From Planctomycetaceae bacterium (GTDB lineage Bacteria; Planctomycetota; Planctomycetia; Planctomycetales; Planctomycetaceae): a stretch of DNA of 64,000 nt. Below are positions 37,119 through 46,607 of the stretch, in pieces. The stretch covers positions 124,001-188,000 of the forward strand of contig JACKHO010000003.1 in the NCBI GenBank assembly GCA_020638955.1, in the 5' to 3' direction. The stretch's first letter is position 1. Each line of letters begins with the position of its first letter. The notes beneath the pieces are model-generated. The model searched no databases. It saw nothing but the letters and a program-made list of their open reading frames with translations, and had not been told where the DNA came from. The translations under genes and the position numbers were made by a program.

Positions 37119-39638
37119 CTAATCGAGGTAGATGAATTCGTTCAGATTCAGTGCGAGCAGACAGAAGTTCTTGAGCGCTAGTTCCGGGGATTGTTTATGC
37201 TCAGACTGCAAGTCGCCAATCAATTTCAGTCCCCAGTCAATTTCCTGCTGAGTTGGTTTGCGCTGTGTGACACGTTCCAGGGCGACGGCCACCTGAGCGT
37301 CAATCTTGTCCCCCGCCTGTTCTTTGAGGAACTTCGAGAATGCTTCGGCTTCTTCGTTGAGGAACGTACTGTTGAGCATACCGAGTGCTTGTGTGGGCTG
37401 CGTGGTGGCGAATCGAACCGGACAGGTGAAGTCGGTGTCGGCCACGTCGAAGGATGCCAGTAATGGCACCGTCAGCGAGCGCTTAATGTGAATGTAGACA
37501 CTGCGACGGTTACGATCTTCCGGAGACGAATTTCCCCAACCGGCACCGGGCCGTGACTGTCCCGCCAACACTTCGGCTGGAATGACCGGGTAAATGCTGG
37601 GACCGAACATGGAATCGAGGTTCAAACTACCGTTCACGGCGAGAATAGAGTCACGGATTTCTTCCGCACGCAGTCGGCGGGGATCAAATCGCCAGAAGAG
37701 ATTGTTTTCAGGGTCCTGCTCCAAAGACTTGGTGTTTGAGGTGGAACTCATCTGGTAGGTGTTGGACAACAAAATGGTGCGATGCAATTGCTTCACACTC
37801 CAGCCGTTCTCCATAAACTCTGACGCCAGCCAGTCGAGTAATTCAGGATGCGTGGGGGCGTCCCCCTGCAAGCCGAAGTTGTTCGACGAACGGACGATGC
37901 CGCGACCGAAGTGACCCTGCCAGACGCGGTTCACCATGACCCGTGCGGTCAGTGGATTCTCGGGCGAGGTAATCCAGCGGGCGAGGGCGGTACGACGACC
38001 TGAAGACTGGCCGCTGGCCGCAGCAGTAATCACCGGGTCTTCGAACCCCAGAACTTCCGGGAACCCCGGTTGGACTTCATCACCCTGGACATTGGGATTA
38101 CCACGAACCTGAATAAACGTCGGTGGAGCATTCGGACCGGACTCCGTAATGCACAACGCCTGATCGGCACTCTTCGGAGGTTGATTTCGCAGGTCAGTCC
38201 ATTCCTTGCGGCGCTGGGCGTAAGCGTCGAATTCTTCCTGCGACAAATACTTGCCTACGTATTTCTTGATAATCCTTAGCCGTACCGAGTCAGCCTGGAA
38301 GTCATCCTTCTCACCACCGACAAGCTGCTCCCGAATTTGGTTTTCCACCTCGTCCAGTTGCGTACGCAACTCGGCCACTCGCGCTTCATACTGCGTCTTC
38401 TCTTCCGCAAAGGCTGTCAGTTCTTCCGGAGTGGCAATGCTGCGGACCGATTTCTGATAGACCGTGTCATCACCGCGAATGCCATAGCGCTCCGTGTTGT
38501 TGAAGAATGCCAGCAGCCGGTAGTAGTCCCCGGTCGGAATGGGGTCCAGTTTGTGATTGTGGCAACGACAACAGTTCATGGTGAGTCCCAGAAAACCCTG
38601 CGTTGTGGTCGTCACGATATCGTCCAGTTCATCGAACCGGGCCTGCATGGGATCAGCCGGTTCGTCGTCCCAGGCGCCGAGACGGTAGAAGCCTGTTGCA
38701 ATAATCGAGTCGGCGGTGACGTTTTCAAGTTCATCACCCGCCAGTTGCTGAATGAGGAATTCGTCGTAGGGACGGTCTTCGTTGAACGACCGGATGACAT
38801 AATCCCGATAGCGCCAGACGAACGGCTTGGGATTGTCACGTTCGAAGCTGTTCGACTCGGCATAGCGGACCACGTCGAGCCAGTAGCGCGCCCAGTGTTC
38901 GCCATAGTGCGGCGAGTCGAGTAGCTCGTCCACCAGTTCTCGGTAGGCATTTGGTGAATCATTCTCGACGAATGCCTTCACCTGCTGTGGAGTGGGCGGC
39001 AGGCCCAGCAGGTCGTAGTAAAGACGACGCACCAACGTCTCGCGTGAAGCACGGGGAGACGGAACAAGTCCGTTGTCGGCGAGACGCTTGAGAATGAACG
39101 CATCGACCGGCGTCTTCACCCAGTCGCTCGCGGCGACCTTGGGGACATCAGGACGGTGCACTCGTTGGAATGACCAGTGTGCTTTGGTTTCGTCGTTGAC
39201 TTCCGGTTCGCCATGGTGTGCTTGCTGGACGTCGGTCCGCTGAACCATGGGAGCGCCGCGGCGAATCCACTCTGTCAGGATTTCAATCCGTTCGACTGGC
39301 ATTTTGCCAGAGGGTGGCATTTCGTAAGACGCATAGTTGATGGCTTCAATGAGCGGACTCGCCGAAATGTCATCAAAGTTGACGGCGGCACCGCTCTCTC
39401 CACCCTTCAAAAGTGCCTCGCGTGTATAGATATTGAGTCCACCCTTGTCCTTGCCGTTACCGTGGCAACCGTAACAGTGTTGCACGAGGACCGGTTCGAC
39501 AGTCGACGTGAAATAGTCGAGGTCTTGCTTGGAAAATTCTGCTTGCGGCTGGCTGGCTGCTTTCTCTTCAGCAAGGAGTCCGTACGGACCAGCAAACATC
39601 ATCAGGACAGCCAACAGCTGGGATGATCGAAACAACAT
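37119..39638 (-). CDS. DUF1549/DUF1553 (PSCyt1-PSCyt2-PSD1) secreted protein
   Basis: This 839-residue protein has the three-domain structure typical of planctomycetes. A signal peptide (LFRSSQLLAVLMMFAGPYGL) leads to a planctomycete cytochrome C domain with one heme site, HCYGCHGNGKDKGG. Next is DUF1549/PSCyt2 (VDAFILKRLADNGLVPSPRA, RRLYYDLLGLPPTP, ARYWLDVVRYAES) and then DUF1553/PSD1 at the C-terminus (NPLTARVMVNRVWQGHFGRG, LDWLASEFMENGWSVKQLHR, RRLRAEEIRDSIL). Function is unproven; such proteins are often paired with DUF1501 proteins and sulfatases and are thought to serve polymer degradation. Start ATG 39638 replaces a longer frame from 39704. A sulfatase lies 165 bp upstream on the same strand. 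Confidence 0.93.
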   Translation of the reverse strand: MLFRSSQLLAVLMMFAGPYGLLAEEKAASQPQAEFSKQDLDYFTSTVEPVLVQHCYGCHGNGKDKGGLNIYTREALLKGGESGAAVNFDDISASPLIEAINYASYEMPPSGKMPVERIEILTEWIRRGAPMVQRTDVQQAHHGEPEVNDETKAHWSFQRVHRPDVPKVAASDWVKTPVDAFILKRLADNGLVPSPRASRETLVRRLYYDLLGLPPTPQQVKAFVENDSPNAYRELVDELLDSPHYGEHWARYWLDVVRYAESNSFERDNPKPFVWRYRDYVIRSFNEDRPYDEFLIQQLAGDELENVTADSIIATGFYRLGAWDDEPADPMQARFDELDDIVTTTTQGFLGLTMNCCRCHNHKLDPIPTGDYYRLLAFFNNTERYGIRGDDTVYQKSVRSIATPEELTAFAEEKTQYEARVAELRTQLDEVENQIREQLVGGEKDDFQADSVRLRIIKKYVGKYLSQEEFDAYAQRRKEWTDLRNQPPKSADQALCITESGPNAPPTFIQVRGNPNVQGDEVQPGFPEVLGFEDPVITAAASGQSSGRRTALARWITSPENPLTARVMVNRVWQGHFGRGIVRSSNNFGLQGDAPTHPELLDWLASEFMENGWSVKQLHRTILLSNTYQMSSTSNTKSLEQDPENNLFWRFDPRRLRAEEIRDSILAVNGSLNLDSMFGPSIYPVIPAEVLAGQSRPGAGWGNSSPEDRNRRSVYIHIKRSLTVPLLASFDVADTDFTCPVRFATTQPTQALGMLNSTFLNEEAEAFSKFLKEQAGDKIDAQVAVALERVTQRKPTQQEIDWGLKLIGDLQSEHKQSPELALKNFCLLALNLNEFIYLD

Positions 39639-39803
39639 TTTCGGAATTATTCCTTCAAGCCGACAAGAGGCTTGGTTGTGGCAAATGACAGTGCGGACGG
39701 ACACATTCCTTGCAGGCGGGAAGTACCGAAGCGTTCTCGCATCGAAACTTGGAAACGCAGCAATGTGTCTCCTGTAATGGTAGTCCGTTCTGCCCTCTGC
39801 CGT

Positions 39804-41324
39804 CTACAACTTTGGTGGTTGCCAGTCCGGAATACCCGTGGTTTCCAGTTGCTTGCGGTGCAATTCATGGAACGGTCGGACGGGCGACATCTCGGCCGTC
39901 TCATTCACCATGAGTGGCCGGGTCGCTTTCCACCATTCGTCATAGATTTTCCGGTATTCTGCAACGAGTTCAGGGTGTTGGTCGATGATGTTCTTCGTCT
40001 GGCTGGGGTCTTCCTGCATGTCGTACAGAGCATTGTTGTCAACGAAGCGATACCGCTGGGAACGAACGGCAAACTTCTTCCACTGTGAATCGTCAGGGTT
40101 CTCGCCCGTCTTCCAGCGACCAACATGCGTAAATAGGAAGCGGTCGTCCCAGTCGGCCTTCGCATTCTTCAGCAACGGCAACAGACTGCGTCCTTCGACT
40201 TGATTTTCGGGCAATCCGGCTCCGCTCAAGTCCGCCAGCGTGGGCAGAATATCGATGTGTGCCGCAATGTAATCGATGTCACGCCCCGACTCGAAATGTC
40301 CATCCCAGCGAACGAAGAACGGTACCCGCACACCGCCTTCATCAGGGCTTCCTTTTAGGCCACGCATATCGGCATTGTACGGATACATCGGCGTTCCATC
40401 CGGGAGTGTGCCCATTTGCTTGCCCATCCGACCTGAACCGCCGCCCGTCATGCCGTTGTCTGACATGAATATCAGCATGGTGTTCTCGAACAGGTTCCAC
40501 TCGTCCATTTTGGCGAGCAGTTGGCCCATGTTTTCATCGATGTTTTCGATCATGCCGTAGAACCCTGCCTGCTCAGGCGTGAATCCCAGGTCGGTAAACC
40601 GTTTGGCATTTTTCTCGGGAGCAATGAACGGGCCATGGGGTGCATTGGTTGCAATGTACGCAAAGAATGGCTGATTGGCTTCCTGCTGTTCTTTGATCCA
40701 ACCCAGAGCTGCGGTGAAGAAGATGTCGGTACAGAAACCTTCGGTCTTCACAAACGAGCCGTTGTGTCGAATGGTGGGACTAAAATACTTGTTGTTTGGA
40801 GCATCAGCGCAACTGCAGTCATACGCCTGACCAATGCCGCCCGCTCCGTGAATGAACGCTTCGTCGAATCCTCGCTTGTGAGGTTGATATGGTTCCTCAT
40901 CACCGAGGTGCCACTTGCCGAAGATTCCCGACTTGTATCCCGCTTCGTGCAGCACCTGCGGCAGAATGGTGGCGTTCAGGGTCATCCGTTCCCGTTCCAG
41001 AATGGTATGGGTAATTCCATTCCGCATGGGATGCCGCCCCGTCATGATGGCCGACCGAGTGGGCGAACAAGTAGGACTCACGAGAAACCGCGTAAAGCGT
41101 GTGCTCGTGTCGTACAGCGTGTCGAGGTTCGGTGTCTTGAGCCAGGGGTGCCCATGCCGACCAACTGGGGCATAGCCCTGGTCGTCTGTCATAATCAGGA
41201 TGATATTCGGCTTCTTCGCTTCTGCTGCGGTAGCCTGACGCAGTCCCAGCAAACCGAAGCAAACACAGCCCAGCAACAGGGCGACAAGGGCATGACGAAA
41301 TCGAAGCATAGCGAACTCGCTCAT
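39804..41324 (-). CDS. Sulfatase (arylsulfatase-type, formylglycine-dependent)
   Basis: A 506-residue secreted sulfatase. A signal peptide (MLRFRHALVALLLGCVCFGL) precedes KKPNIILIMTDDQGYAPVGR with the metal-binding Asp pair, and the active-site motif CSPTRSAIMTGRHP, whose Cys must be converted to formylglycine. Later conserved pieces are GKWHLGDEEPYQPHKRGFDE, MSDNGMTGGGSG and GLKGSPDEGGVRVPFF. Length and layout fit planctomycete arylsulfatases. Start: ATG 41324; ATG 41309 is also possible and gives a tidier signal peptide. The substrate, probably a sulfated polysaccharide, is unknown. It sits between the Gfo/Idh/MocA gene and the PSD1 gene, all on one strand. The formylglycine-generating enzyme is not in the window. 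Confidence 0.93.
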   Translation of the reverse strand: MSEFAMLRFRHALVALLLGCVCFGLLGLRQATAAEAKKPNIILIMTDDQGYAPVGRHGHPWLKTPNLDTLYDTSTRFTRFLVSPTCSPTRSAIMTGRHPMRNGITHTILERERMTLNATILPQVLHEAGYKSGIFGKWHLGDEEPYQPHKRGFDEAFIHGAGGIGQAYDCSCADAPNNKYFSPTIRHNGSFVKTEGFCTDIFFTAALGWIKEQQEANQPFFAYIATNAPHGPFIAPEKNAKRFTDLGFTPEQAGFYGMIENIDENMGQLLAKMDEWNLFENTMLIFMSDNGMTGGGSGRMGKQMGTLPDGTPMYPYNADMRGLKGSPDEGGVRVPFFVRWDGHFESGRDIDYIAAHIDILPTLADLSGAGLPENQVEGRSLLPLLKNAKADWDDRFLFTHVGRWKTGENPDDSQWKKFAVRSQRYRFVDNNALYDMQEDPSQTKNIIDQHPELVAEYRKIYDEWWKATRPLMVNETAEMSPVRPFHELHRKQLETTGIPDWQPPKL

Positions 41325-41472
41325 CTTTGAGTCGGAAGTCGACGTGAGCCGGAACTTCGGTCGATGTGAAACCATTCATCAAGACAGCGCGACCGGGAAT
41401 CGTTAATCCCGTTCGCGCCGTCTCAAAAATCATCAGCGACCTGCGGTCCGGCCTACATTTGGGAAACTCAGA

Positions 41473-42615
41473 TTAGACTTGTTCCCAAGATCCATTCTTC
41501 GCACTGGCGAGAACGGCATCGCAAACCTTCTGGGTTTCGAGAGCATCGCGGAAGGTTGGTCCGCAGGGGGTACCTTCGTCGAGGCTCTTCATGAAGTCAG
41601 CCACATGGTGCACAAAGGAGTGCTCGTAGCCAATTTGCAGGCCTGGCACCCACCACTTGTCCATATAAGGATGCTCACCGCTATGGTCGGTGACGTGAAT
41701 CGACTTCCAGCCACGCAGGCGGCTTTCGTCTTCGTAGTCAAACATTTCCAGACGATGCAAATCGTGGAGGTCCCACTTCAGCGAGCCCTTCTCACCGTTG
41801 ATTTCAAAGGTGTAGAGAGCCTTGTGGCCGCGTGCATAACGGGTCGACTCGAACAGACCGAGCGAACCGTTGGAGAAGTGACACAGGAAGGCACAGGCAT
41901 CGTCGATTTCGACTTTCTGCTTCTTGCCAGTGAGCGTGTGCATCCGTTCTTTGATGAACGTTTCCGTCATGGCGGTGACGTCCGACACCGTACCGTTCAG
42001 CCAAATGGCCGTATCAATACAGTGAGCCAGCAGGTCGCCCGTCACGCCGGAACCAGCAGCAGCCGCATCCAAACGCCACAAAGCCGCACCGCCCTGAGGC
42101 AGATCTTCGGAAATGGTCCAGTCCTGGAGGAAGTTCGCACGGTAGTGGAAAATGCGGCCGAGACGACCTTCGTCGATGAGCTGCTTCGCCATAGTCACAG
42201 CGGGTACGCGGCGGTAGTTGTACCACACAGTATTGGCCACTCCGGCCTTCTCGACCGCCTGGCACATTTCTTCGCCTTCAGCCGTATTCATCGAAATCGG
42301 CTTTTCGCAGAGAATCATCTTGCCTGCCTCGGCGGCGGCAATGGCGATTTCTCTGTGCAAATTGTTGGGCACGCAAATGTCGACGGCGTCGACGTCGTCA
42401 CGCTCAATCAGCTTTCGCCAGTCGGTTTCGATATTGGCGTATCCCCACTGCTTGGCAAACTTTGCAATGTTTTCTTCGTTCCGTGCGCAGGCCACCTGCA
42501 GCACGGGCTGGTGTCCCAGTTCGGGGAAGAAATCGGGTACGCGTTTGTACCCGTTGGTGTGGGCTCGTCCCATGAACCCGTAACCGATCATGCCAATACG
42601 CACTGGAGTCGCCAT
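41473..42615 (-). CDS. Gfo/Idh/MocA-family oxidoreductase
   Basis: This 380-residue NAD(P)-dependent enzyme acts on sugars or cyclitols. The N-terminal Rossmann fold starts [34 protein letters not shown] holds the conserved EKP and [13 protein letters not shown] follows. The C-terminal domain carries [20 protein letters not shown] then [11 protein letters not shown], in place of the commoner GGG...DxxxH form (D and H retained in HCIDTA). No signal peptide is visible, so it is cytoplasmic, unlike the Tat-exported forms frequent in this phylum. It precedes the sulfatase by 148 bp on the same strand and may process sugars released there. Substrate is unknown. Confidence 0.92.
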   Translation of the reverse strand: MATPVRIGMIGYGFMGRAHTNGYKRVPDFFPELGHQPVLQVACARNEENIAKFAKQWGYANIETDWRKLIERDDVDAVDICVPNNLHREIAIAAAEAGKMILCEKPISMNTAEGEEMCQAVEKAGVANTVWYNYRRVPAVTMAKQLIDEGRLGRIFHYRANFLQDWTISEDLPQGGAALWRLDAAAAGSGVTGDLLAHCIDTAIWLNGTVSDVTAMTETFIKERMHTLTGKKQKVEIDDACAFLCHFSNGSLGLFESTRYARGHKALYTFEINGEKGSLKWDLHDLHRLEMFDYEDESRLRGWKSIHVTDHSGEHPYMDKWWVPGLQIGYEHSFVHHVADFMKSLDEGTPCGPTFRDALETQKVCDAVLASAKNGSWEQV

Positions 42616-42809
42616 AAATGTGTTCCTTGAAAGTCTCAGGCAAGTCGTTGCGGACCTTCGTCCTGCATTCGAGTTACCGTCATGTAAGAAAAGTTTGATG
42701 GACCCACAGCATAGCCACCCGGCATCTGAGGTTCCAGCAAACGGGCTGAACCGAGCGGCATCGGGAAATTCTGCTGAAATTCAATCAGCTCAACAATAAG
42801 AAGTGGAGC

Positions 42810-43685
42810 TTAGAACCACAGGCGACCGCCAATCAGCGGTCCGTGGAAGTCCTGATGGCCGATGCGCATGTAATCGTAGCCGGTGAAGACTTCAAAGTTG
42901 CGATAGTTGACCCCGGCCGAAGAGTGCAAATGAAAGAGTGATGTGTCGCCCAGGCGGCCCCAGTCGATGGTGGTTTCCAGGATGACTGGCTGCGTCGGGA
43001 AATACCGAACGCCGTAGGTGAAGTTGAAGCCGACTTCTCCCTGATCGGGCGAGTCGAGCCAGTTCATCCCGAGGCCGGTGTGCCATTCCATGTTTTCACT
43101 TTGGGCGAAGCGGAACACGAGGTTCGCATCGCCGGTGAGCAGGTTTTCAGTGCCAAGGGACGTCTCCTCGAACCATTCCGAGAATTCGGCATCGAAGCCG
43201 AAGCGGGAACTGGTGTCGAGCTGGATGCGTTCGCCAATGCGGTGCAAGTCGGAGAAGTTCGTCGAATACTCAGTGGAAACGCGCATACTCCAACTGTCGA
43301 AATCCGAGGGCGGGGCCGATTCGATGACCAGCAGTCCAGGCCGGTCGAATTCGTAGGGATATGTCAAGAAGTCGGCTTCATCTTCGTACTCGTCACCAAT
43401 TGCGGCCGCCGGTCCCCACCACGGACTGGTGATGGTGAACAAAATTGGTGGTCCAAAAATGTCGGCGAACACGTGAGCGAAGAAACCGTCTTCATCATCG
43501 TGATGATGATGGTGGCCGCCACGGTGATGATGCCCGCTCCCAGATGAACTTGGCCTGGCACGTCCGGGCTGCCGGGTTTCCTCCAACACGCCCTGCAGTG
43601 AGTCATCGGCAAGCGCTGAGTGCGTGGCGATCCCACTCAGCAGAATTGCTGCGCAGAGTAGAATGGTGGTCTTGAATCGCTTCAA
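42810..43685 (-). CDS. Secreted His-rich outer-membrane-like protein
   Basis: The 291-residue product starts at TTG 43685, with AAAGGAG six bases upstream; no ATG fits. A signal peptide (KRFKTTILLCAAILLSGIA) is followed by a Ser/Gly/His-rich tract (GHHHRGGHHHHHDDEDG) that could bind metal ions. The rest has the alternating pattern of a beta-barrel (RIGERIQLDTSSRFGFDAEF, NLVFRFAQSENMEWHTGLG, VGFNFTYGVRYFPTQPVIL, YDYMRIGHQDFHG) and ends in Phe (GRLWF), as outer-membrane proteins do. I do not recognise a family. It is isolated, with no terminator visible. Confidence 0.75.
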   Translation of the reverse strand: MKRFKTTILLCAAILLSGIATHSALADDSLQGVLEETRQPGRARPSSSGSGHHHRGGHHHHHDDEDGFFAHVFADIFGPPILFTITSPWWGPAAAIGDEYEDEADFLTYPYEFDRPGLLVIESAPPSDFDSWSMRVSTEYSTNFSDLHRIGERIQLDTSSRFGFDAEFSEWFEETSLGTENLLTGDANLVFRFAQSENMEWHTGLGMNWLDSPDQGEVGFNFTYGVRYFPTQPVILETTIDWGRLGDTSLFHLHSSAGVNYRNFEVFTGYDYMRIGHQDFHGPLIGGRLWF

Positions 43686-43829
43686 AACCGCTCCTTTCGT
43701 ACGAATATCAGTTAGCTGCCGCGCCACACGGGAGGACTGGTACCGGACAAACGGAATTCAGGTCAAGACGTTTTGTCGTTTAACGGAGTTCTGGGGGATT
43801 AAGGCAAGACTCGCAGATTCGCTAAGTGG

Positions 43830-44468
43830 TCAACTGGAGGCGCCGCACAGTTCAACCGTGAGGAATCGTTCCGGTGTTTTTGTGTAGGCTTCGGCAAGTT
43901 GTTTGAGGGTTTTCCAGCGTGTGATGTGGTGCGAGCTGTCGAACTGTGGTTGCTCTGCTGGCAACGAGCGGAAGAGTGATTCGGAAATCACCATCGCCCG
44001 AACTTTTCGCATCCTGATTGTGCCGTCCGCTTCGCTGGTGAGACAAATGACGAACCGGTCGCACTTGGTGGGAAGTCCCAGTGCACGACGCAGCTGGCCC
44101 TCTGCGAATTGCTCGGAGAGGTCATTCAAAACGGCGTTCAGGTAATACCAGTATTCCGTCGAATTGAGGGGCAGGAGTGGCGCGTCGGGCGTGGTTTTCT
44201 TGGCTGCTTCGATGACTGTGTTTGCTGCAGCTGTGTTGAGAAAGACTTGTTCGCAGTGCTTTTCCGACAAGGTGCGAATGAGCAATTTACCGTCGATCAA
44301 CAAATTCAGGGACACGTTGAGCCGATCATAGAATTCCCGCTTGGACCAGCGCCTACGGGCTCGCCAGTAACCAATGGCCCAGCCAATTAAGGCGGCGACC
44401 GCTGCCCCGAGCAGCGTCATGGAGCGTTCTTGTAAACCGTCCCAGAACTGGCGGAGAAGTTCGAACAT
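43830..44468 (-). CDS. Membrane-anchored hypothetical protein
   Basis: A 212-residue protein with one membrane helix near the N-terminus (LLGAAVAALIGWAIGYW, residues ~18-34) followed by a basic stop-transfer stretch RARRRWSKREFYD. The cytoplasmic remainder contains VSLNLLIDGKLLIRTLSEKH, CDRFVICLTSEADGTIRMRK and FDSSHHITRWKTLKQLAE. No known domain is recognised. Start ATG 44468. It lies 54 bp after the RluA-type gene stop region on the same strand and may be co-transcribed with it (44523 stop of the RluA-type gene). Confidence 0.65.
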   Translation of the reverse strand: MFELLRQFWDGLQERSMTLLGAAVAALIGWAIGYWRARRRWSKREFYDRLNVSLNLLIDGKLLIRTLSEKHCEQVFLNTAAANTVIEAAKKTTPDAPLLPLNSTEYWYYLNAVLNDLSEQFAEGQLRRALGLPTKCDRFVICLTSEADGTIRMRKVRAMVISESLFRSLPAEQPQFDSSHHITRWKTLKQLAEAYTKTPERFLTVELCGASS

Positions 44469-44522
44469 TCCCTTGATCCTTACTTGCGCGTCATACCCGT
44501 GTGGAGGCAGTGGTTACAGTGA

Positions 44523-45527
44523 CTAACGTACTGCAGGGACGTGGCCGCTGGAAAGTGCTGAGATGGTAGCCGCGAAGTCGGATGGCAATTCCGACCGGAA
44601 CGTCATCCACAGTCCGCTCACCGGGTGAGCCACCTCCAACTGTTCGGCGTGCAGTGCGTGTCGCCGAATGGGAAGTCCCGTTTCCACTTCGCGTGCTGAA
44701 TCTTCGTCATCCTCGGTGGGGTAAAATGGTTTGAACTCTCCCCGTGTGAGGTAGAACTCATCACCCACCAGGGGATGCCCGAGGTGTGCCATGTGGACTC
44801 GGATTTGATGATTTCGACCGGTCAGCGGGCGGCAGGAAACGAGTGTGTAACCAGAAAACCGTTGCAGTACGCGGTAATTCGTCTGTGCGGGCTTTTTGGC
44901 CTTGGCATCCGCCCGACACGACATCAGGACGTGGCGTGCCGTCGGGGCTCGGCCAATTGCGGCCTTGATGACACCGGAATCTTGTTTGACGTTTCCTTCC
45001 ACAATCGCCACGTAGGTTTTCGCGACCTGCGACGACTCGAACGACAGCGACAAATTCACATGCGACACATGCGTCAGCGCGATCGCCATCAAGCCGCTGG
45101 TCTGACGATCCAGTCGATGCACAATTCCGGGTCGAATGAGTCCTGGAAACGGTGTCCGCTGGTCGATCCAGTGCTGAACGGCATTCACCACGGTGCCGTG
45201 CTGCATCGTACCTGTAGGATGGGCTACCAGTCCCGCCGGCTTGTCGACGACGGCCATCCAGTGATCGCTGTAAATGACTGGCAGCGGGATATGTTCCGGC
45301 AGCAGAAGTTTGTCGGGCGGTTCGAGAAGCTCAATGCCCACCGTCTGGCCACGGAAGACACGGTCGGTCTGACTCGCCAGCATGTGGTCGATGGTCGCCG
45401 CGCCACTGCGGATAATGCGTTGGAGCCGCCAGCTGGTGTAGTTCCGCAACTGCCGCTCCAGAAACGTGTCGATACGCTTCCCGTGCGAAAGCGCGTCGAC
45501 AGTCAGAGACAGCTTGGGCGGGTACAT
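44523..45527 (-). CDS. RluA/RluD-family pseudouridine synthase
   Basis: The 334-residue enzyme isomerises uridine to pseudouridine in rRNA or tRNA. An N-terminal S4 RNA-binding domain (RIDTFLERQLRNYTSWRLQR) leads to the catalytic core with VVDKPAGLVAHPTG, the active-site HRLDRQTSGLM (catalytic Asp in RLDRQTSG), TYVAIVEGNV, and SCRPLTGRNHQIRVHMAHLG, then HALHAEQLEVAHPVSG near the end. Length fits RluD-type enzymes (~320-340). Which uridine is modified cannot be said; RluD (23S 1911/1915/1917) is the best-known match. Start ATG 45527. Confidence 0.93.
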   Translation of the reverse strand: MYPPKLSLTVDALSHGKRIDTFLERQLRNYTSWRLQRIIRSGAATIDHMLASQTDRVFRGQTVGIELLEPPDKLLLPEHIPLPVIYSDHWMAVVDKPAGLVAHPTGTMQHGTVVNAVQHWIDQRTPFPGLIRPGIVHRLDRQTSGLMAIALTHVSHVNLSLSFESSQVAKTYVAIVEGNVKQDSGVIKAAIGRAPTARHVLMSCRADAKAKKPAQTNYRVLQRFSGYTLVSCRPLTGRNHQIRVHMAHLGHPLVGDEFYLTRGEFKPFYPTEDDEDSAREVETGLPIRRHALHAEQLEVAHPVSGLWMTFRSELPSDFAATISALSSGHVPAVR

Positions 45528-45556
45528 GGCGTGGGAAGCCTAGAGATGTGTTGGTT

Positions 45557-45597
45557 GAGATCGTTGAGGGTGGCTTCGCCACCGTTGAGATGGTTGA
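45557..45597 (+). repeat. Inverted-pair repeat, left copy
   Basis: This 41-base block with core GGGTGGCTTCGCCACCGTTG matches the block at 45813-45853 in inverted orientation at about 38 of 41 positions. Each block also contains its own small hairpin (GGTGGC-TTC-GCCACC). Confidence 0.7.
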
Positions 45598-45812
45598 AGA
45601 TGAGACAAGCGAACTCAAATGGCGTTCCAGCACTTAACTGAAGGCTCGACGGATGAGGACATCCGTCGTACGAGCTGCTGCGGTTTGAAAACTGCCACAG
45701 CGGCTTTCTATCGACATTGACCCGAAAAACCAATCCCTCGACAATACGACTCGTATCAAAGGCTGGTGACCTTTTTCTCCGCGTGCATTTTACGTGGAGC
45801 CATCCAGCGAAA

Positions 45813-45853
45813 CTCAACGTTCTCAACGGTGGCGAAGCCACCCTCAACCATCT
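45813..45853 (-). repeat. Inverted-pair repeat, right copy
   Basis: Inverted partner of 45557-45597, with CAACGGTGGCGAAGCCACCC as its core. It ends 25 bases before the GTG start of the PAP2 gene. The 215 bases between the two copies have no recognised gene. In total the 351-bp gap 45528-45878 holds only this pair. Confidence 0.7.
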
Positions 45854-45878
45854 CAACGAAATTCAAGAGGTTCATCGC

Positions 45879-46607
45879 GTGACGGAGAACGCGAGCAGAT
45901 TTCGGATGTTCATCCCATTCGCCGCGCTGGTGGTTGCGGCGGCTGTGGCGTTTCTGCTTGTCGATGGTCCTGTCGGTTCCCACTTTGGTGAACATCCCGC
46001 GAGTGGTGAGGTCAAGAACTTTTTTGACGCCGCCGAACACTTCGGCACGCCGTTTGGGCAAATCCTGATACTGGTCATTCTGAGCGGATGGGTGAAGCAA
46101 TCGGAACGGCGCTGGAATCCCGTGGTGATGCGAGTTTTCGTGACGGCGGTTATCGCGGGGCTGGCAGCCGATGTGGGCAAGCTCATGATTTCTCGCTATC
46201 GGCCACACCATTTCGATTTTGAGTTGCAAGTGGCCGACAGTTTCGATGGCCTGCTGCAATTTGGTGCTGGAGGGCATGGCCAACAGAGTTTCCCTTCAGC
46301 ACACACCGCGAGCGCGTTCGGATTTGCCGTTGCACTGTCATGGGCCTGGCCGAAGCAGCAGCGCGTGTTTTACTCCCTCGCGGCACTTGTCGGTCTGCAA
46401 CGCGTCGTCATGGGAGCCCACTTCCCCAGCGATGTACTCGCGGGAGCGGCACTTGGGTATCTGGTGGCGTCGCTGTACATTAACAACGCCTGGGTGACAC
46501 GCATTTGGGACCGCATCGACGCCTGGTGTCTGTGCGAGAAGCCGCCTACTTCCCCGAGAGAACAAACCGTGCCCGATTCGTTGCCGCGTGAGTCTGCAAC
46601 TGGCTAA
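45879..46607 (+). CDS. PAP2-family phosphatase (membrane)
   Basis: A 242-residue membrane protein with about five hydrophobic helices. PAP2 enzymes dephosphorylate lipid phosphates such as phosphatidic acid or undecaprenyl diphosphate. All three family motifs are present: KLMISRYRP, GQQSFPSAHTAS and RVVMGAHFPSDVLAG. The start is GTG 45879 (MTENASRFRMFIPFAALVV) with an AGAGG-like site; the frame is open upstream into a repeat region, which is unlikely to be coding. The last 62 bases overlap the 3' end of convergent hisS. The physiological lipid is unknown. Confidence 0.88.
   Translation: MTENASRFRMFIPFAALVVAAAVAFLLVDGPVGSHFGEHPASGEVKNFFDAAEHFGTPFGQILILVILSGWVKQSERRWNPVVMRVFVTAVIAGLAADVGKLMISRYRPHHFDFELQVADSFDGLLQFGAGGHGQQSFPSAHTASAFGFAVALSWAWPKQQRVFYSLAALVGLQRVVMGAHFPSDVLAGAALGYLVASLYINNAWVTRIWDRIDAWCLCEKPPTSPREQTVPDSLPRESATG

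Noticed and set aside
41479..42630. 383-residue plus-strand frame opposite the Gfo/Idh/MocA gene
   Set aside because: It mirrors the minus-strand oxidoreductase, which has clear family motifs; the plus frame has no recognisable domain.
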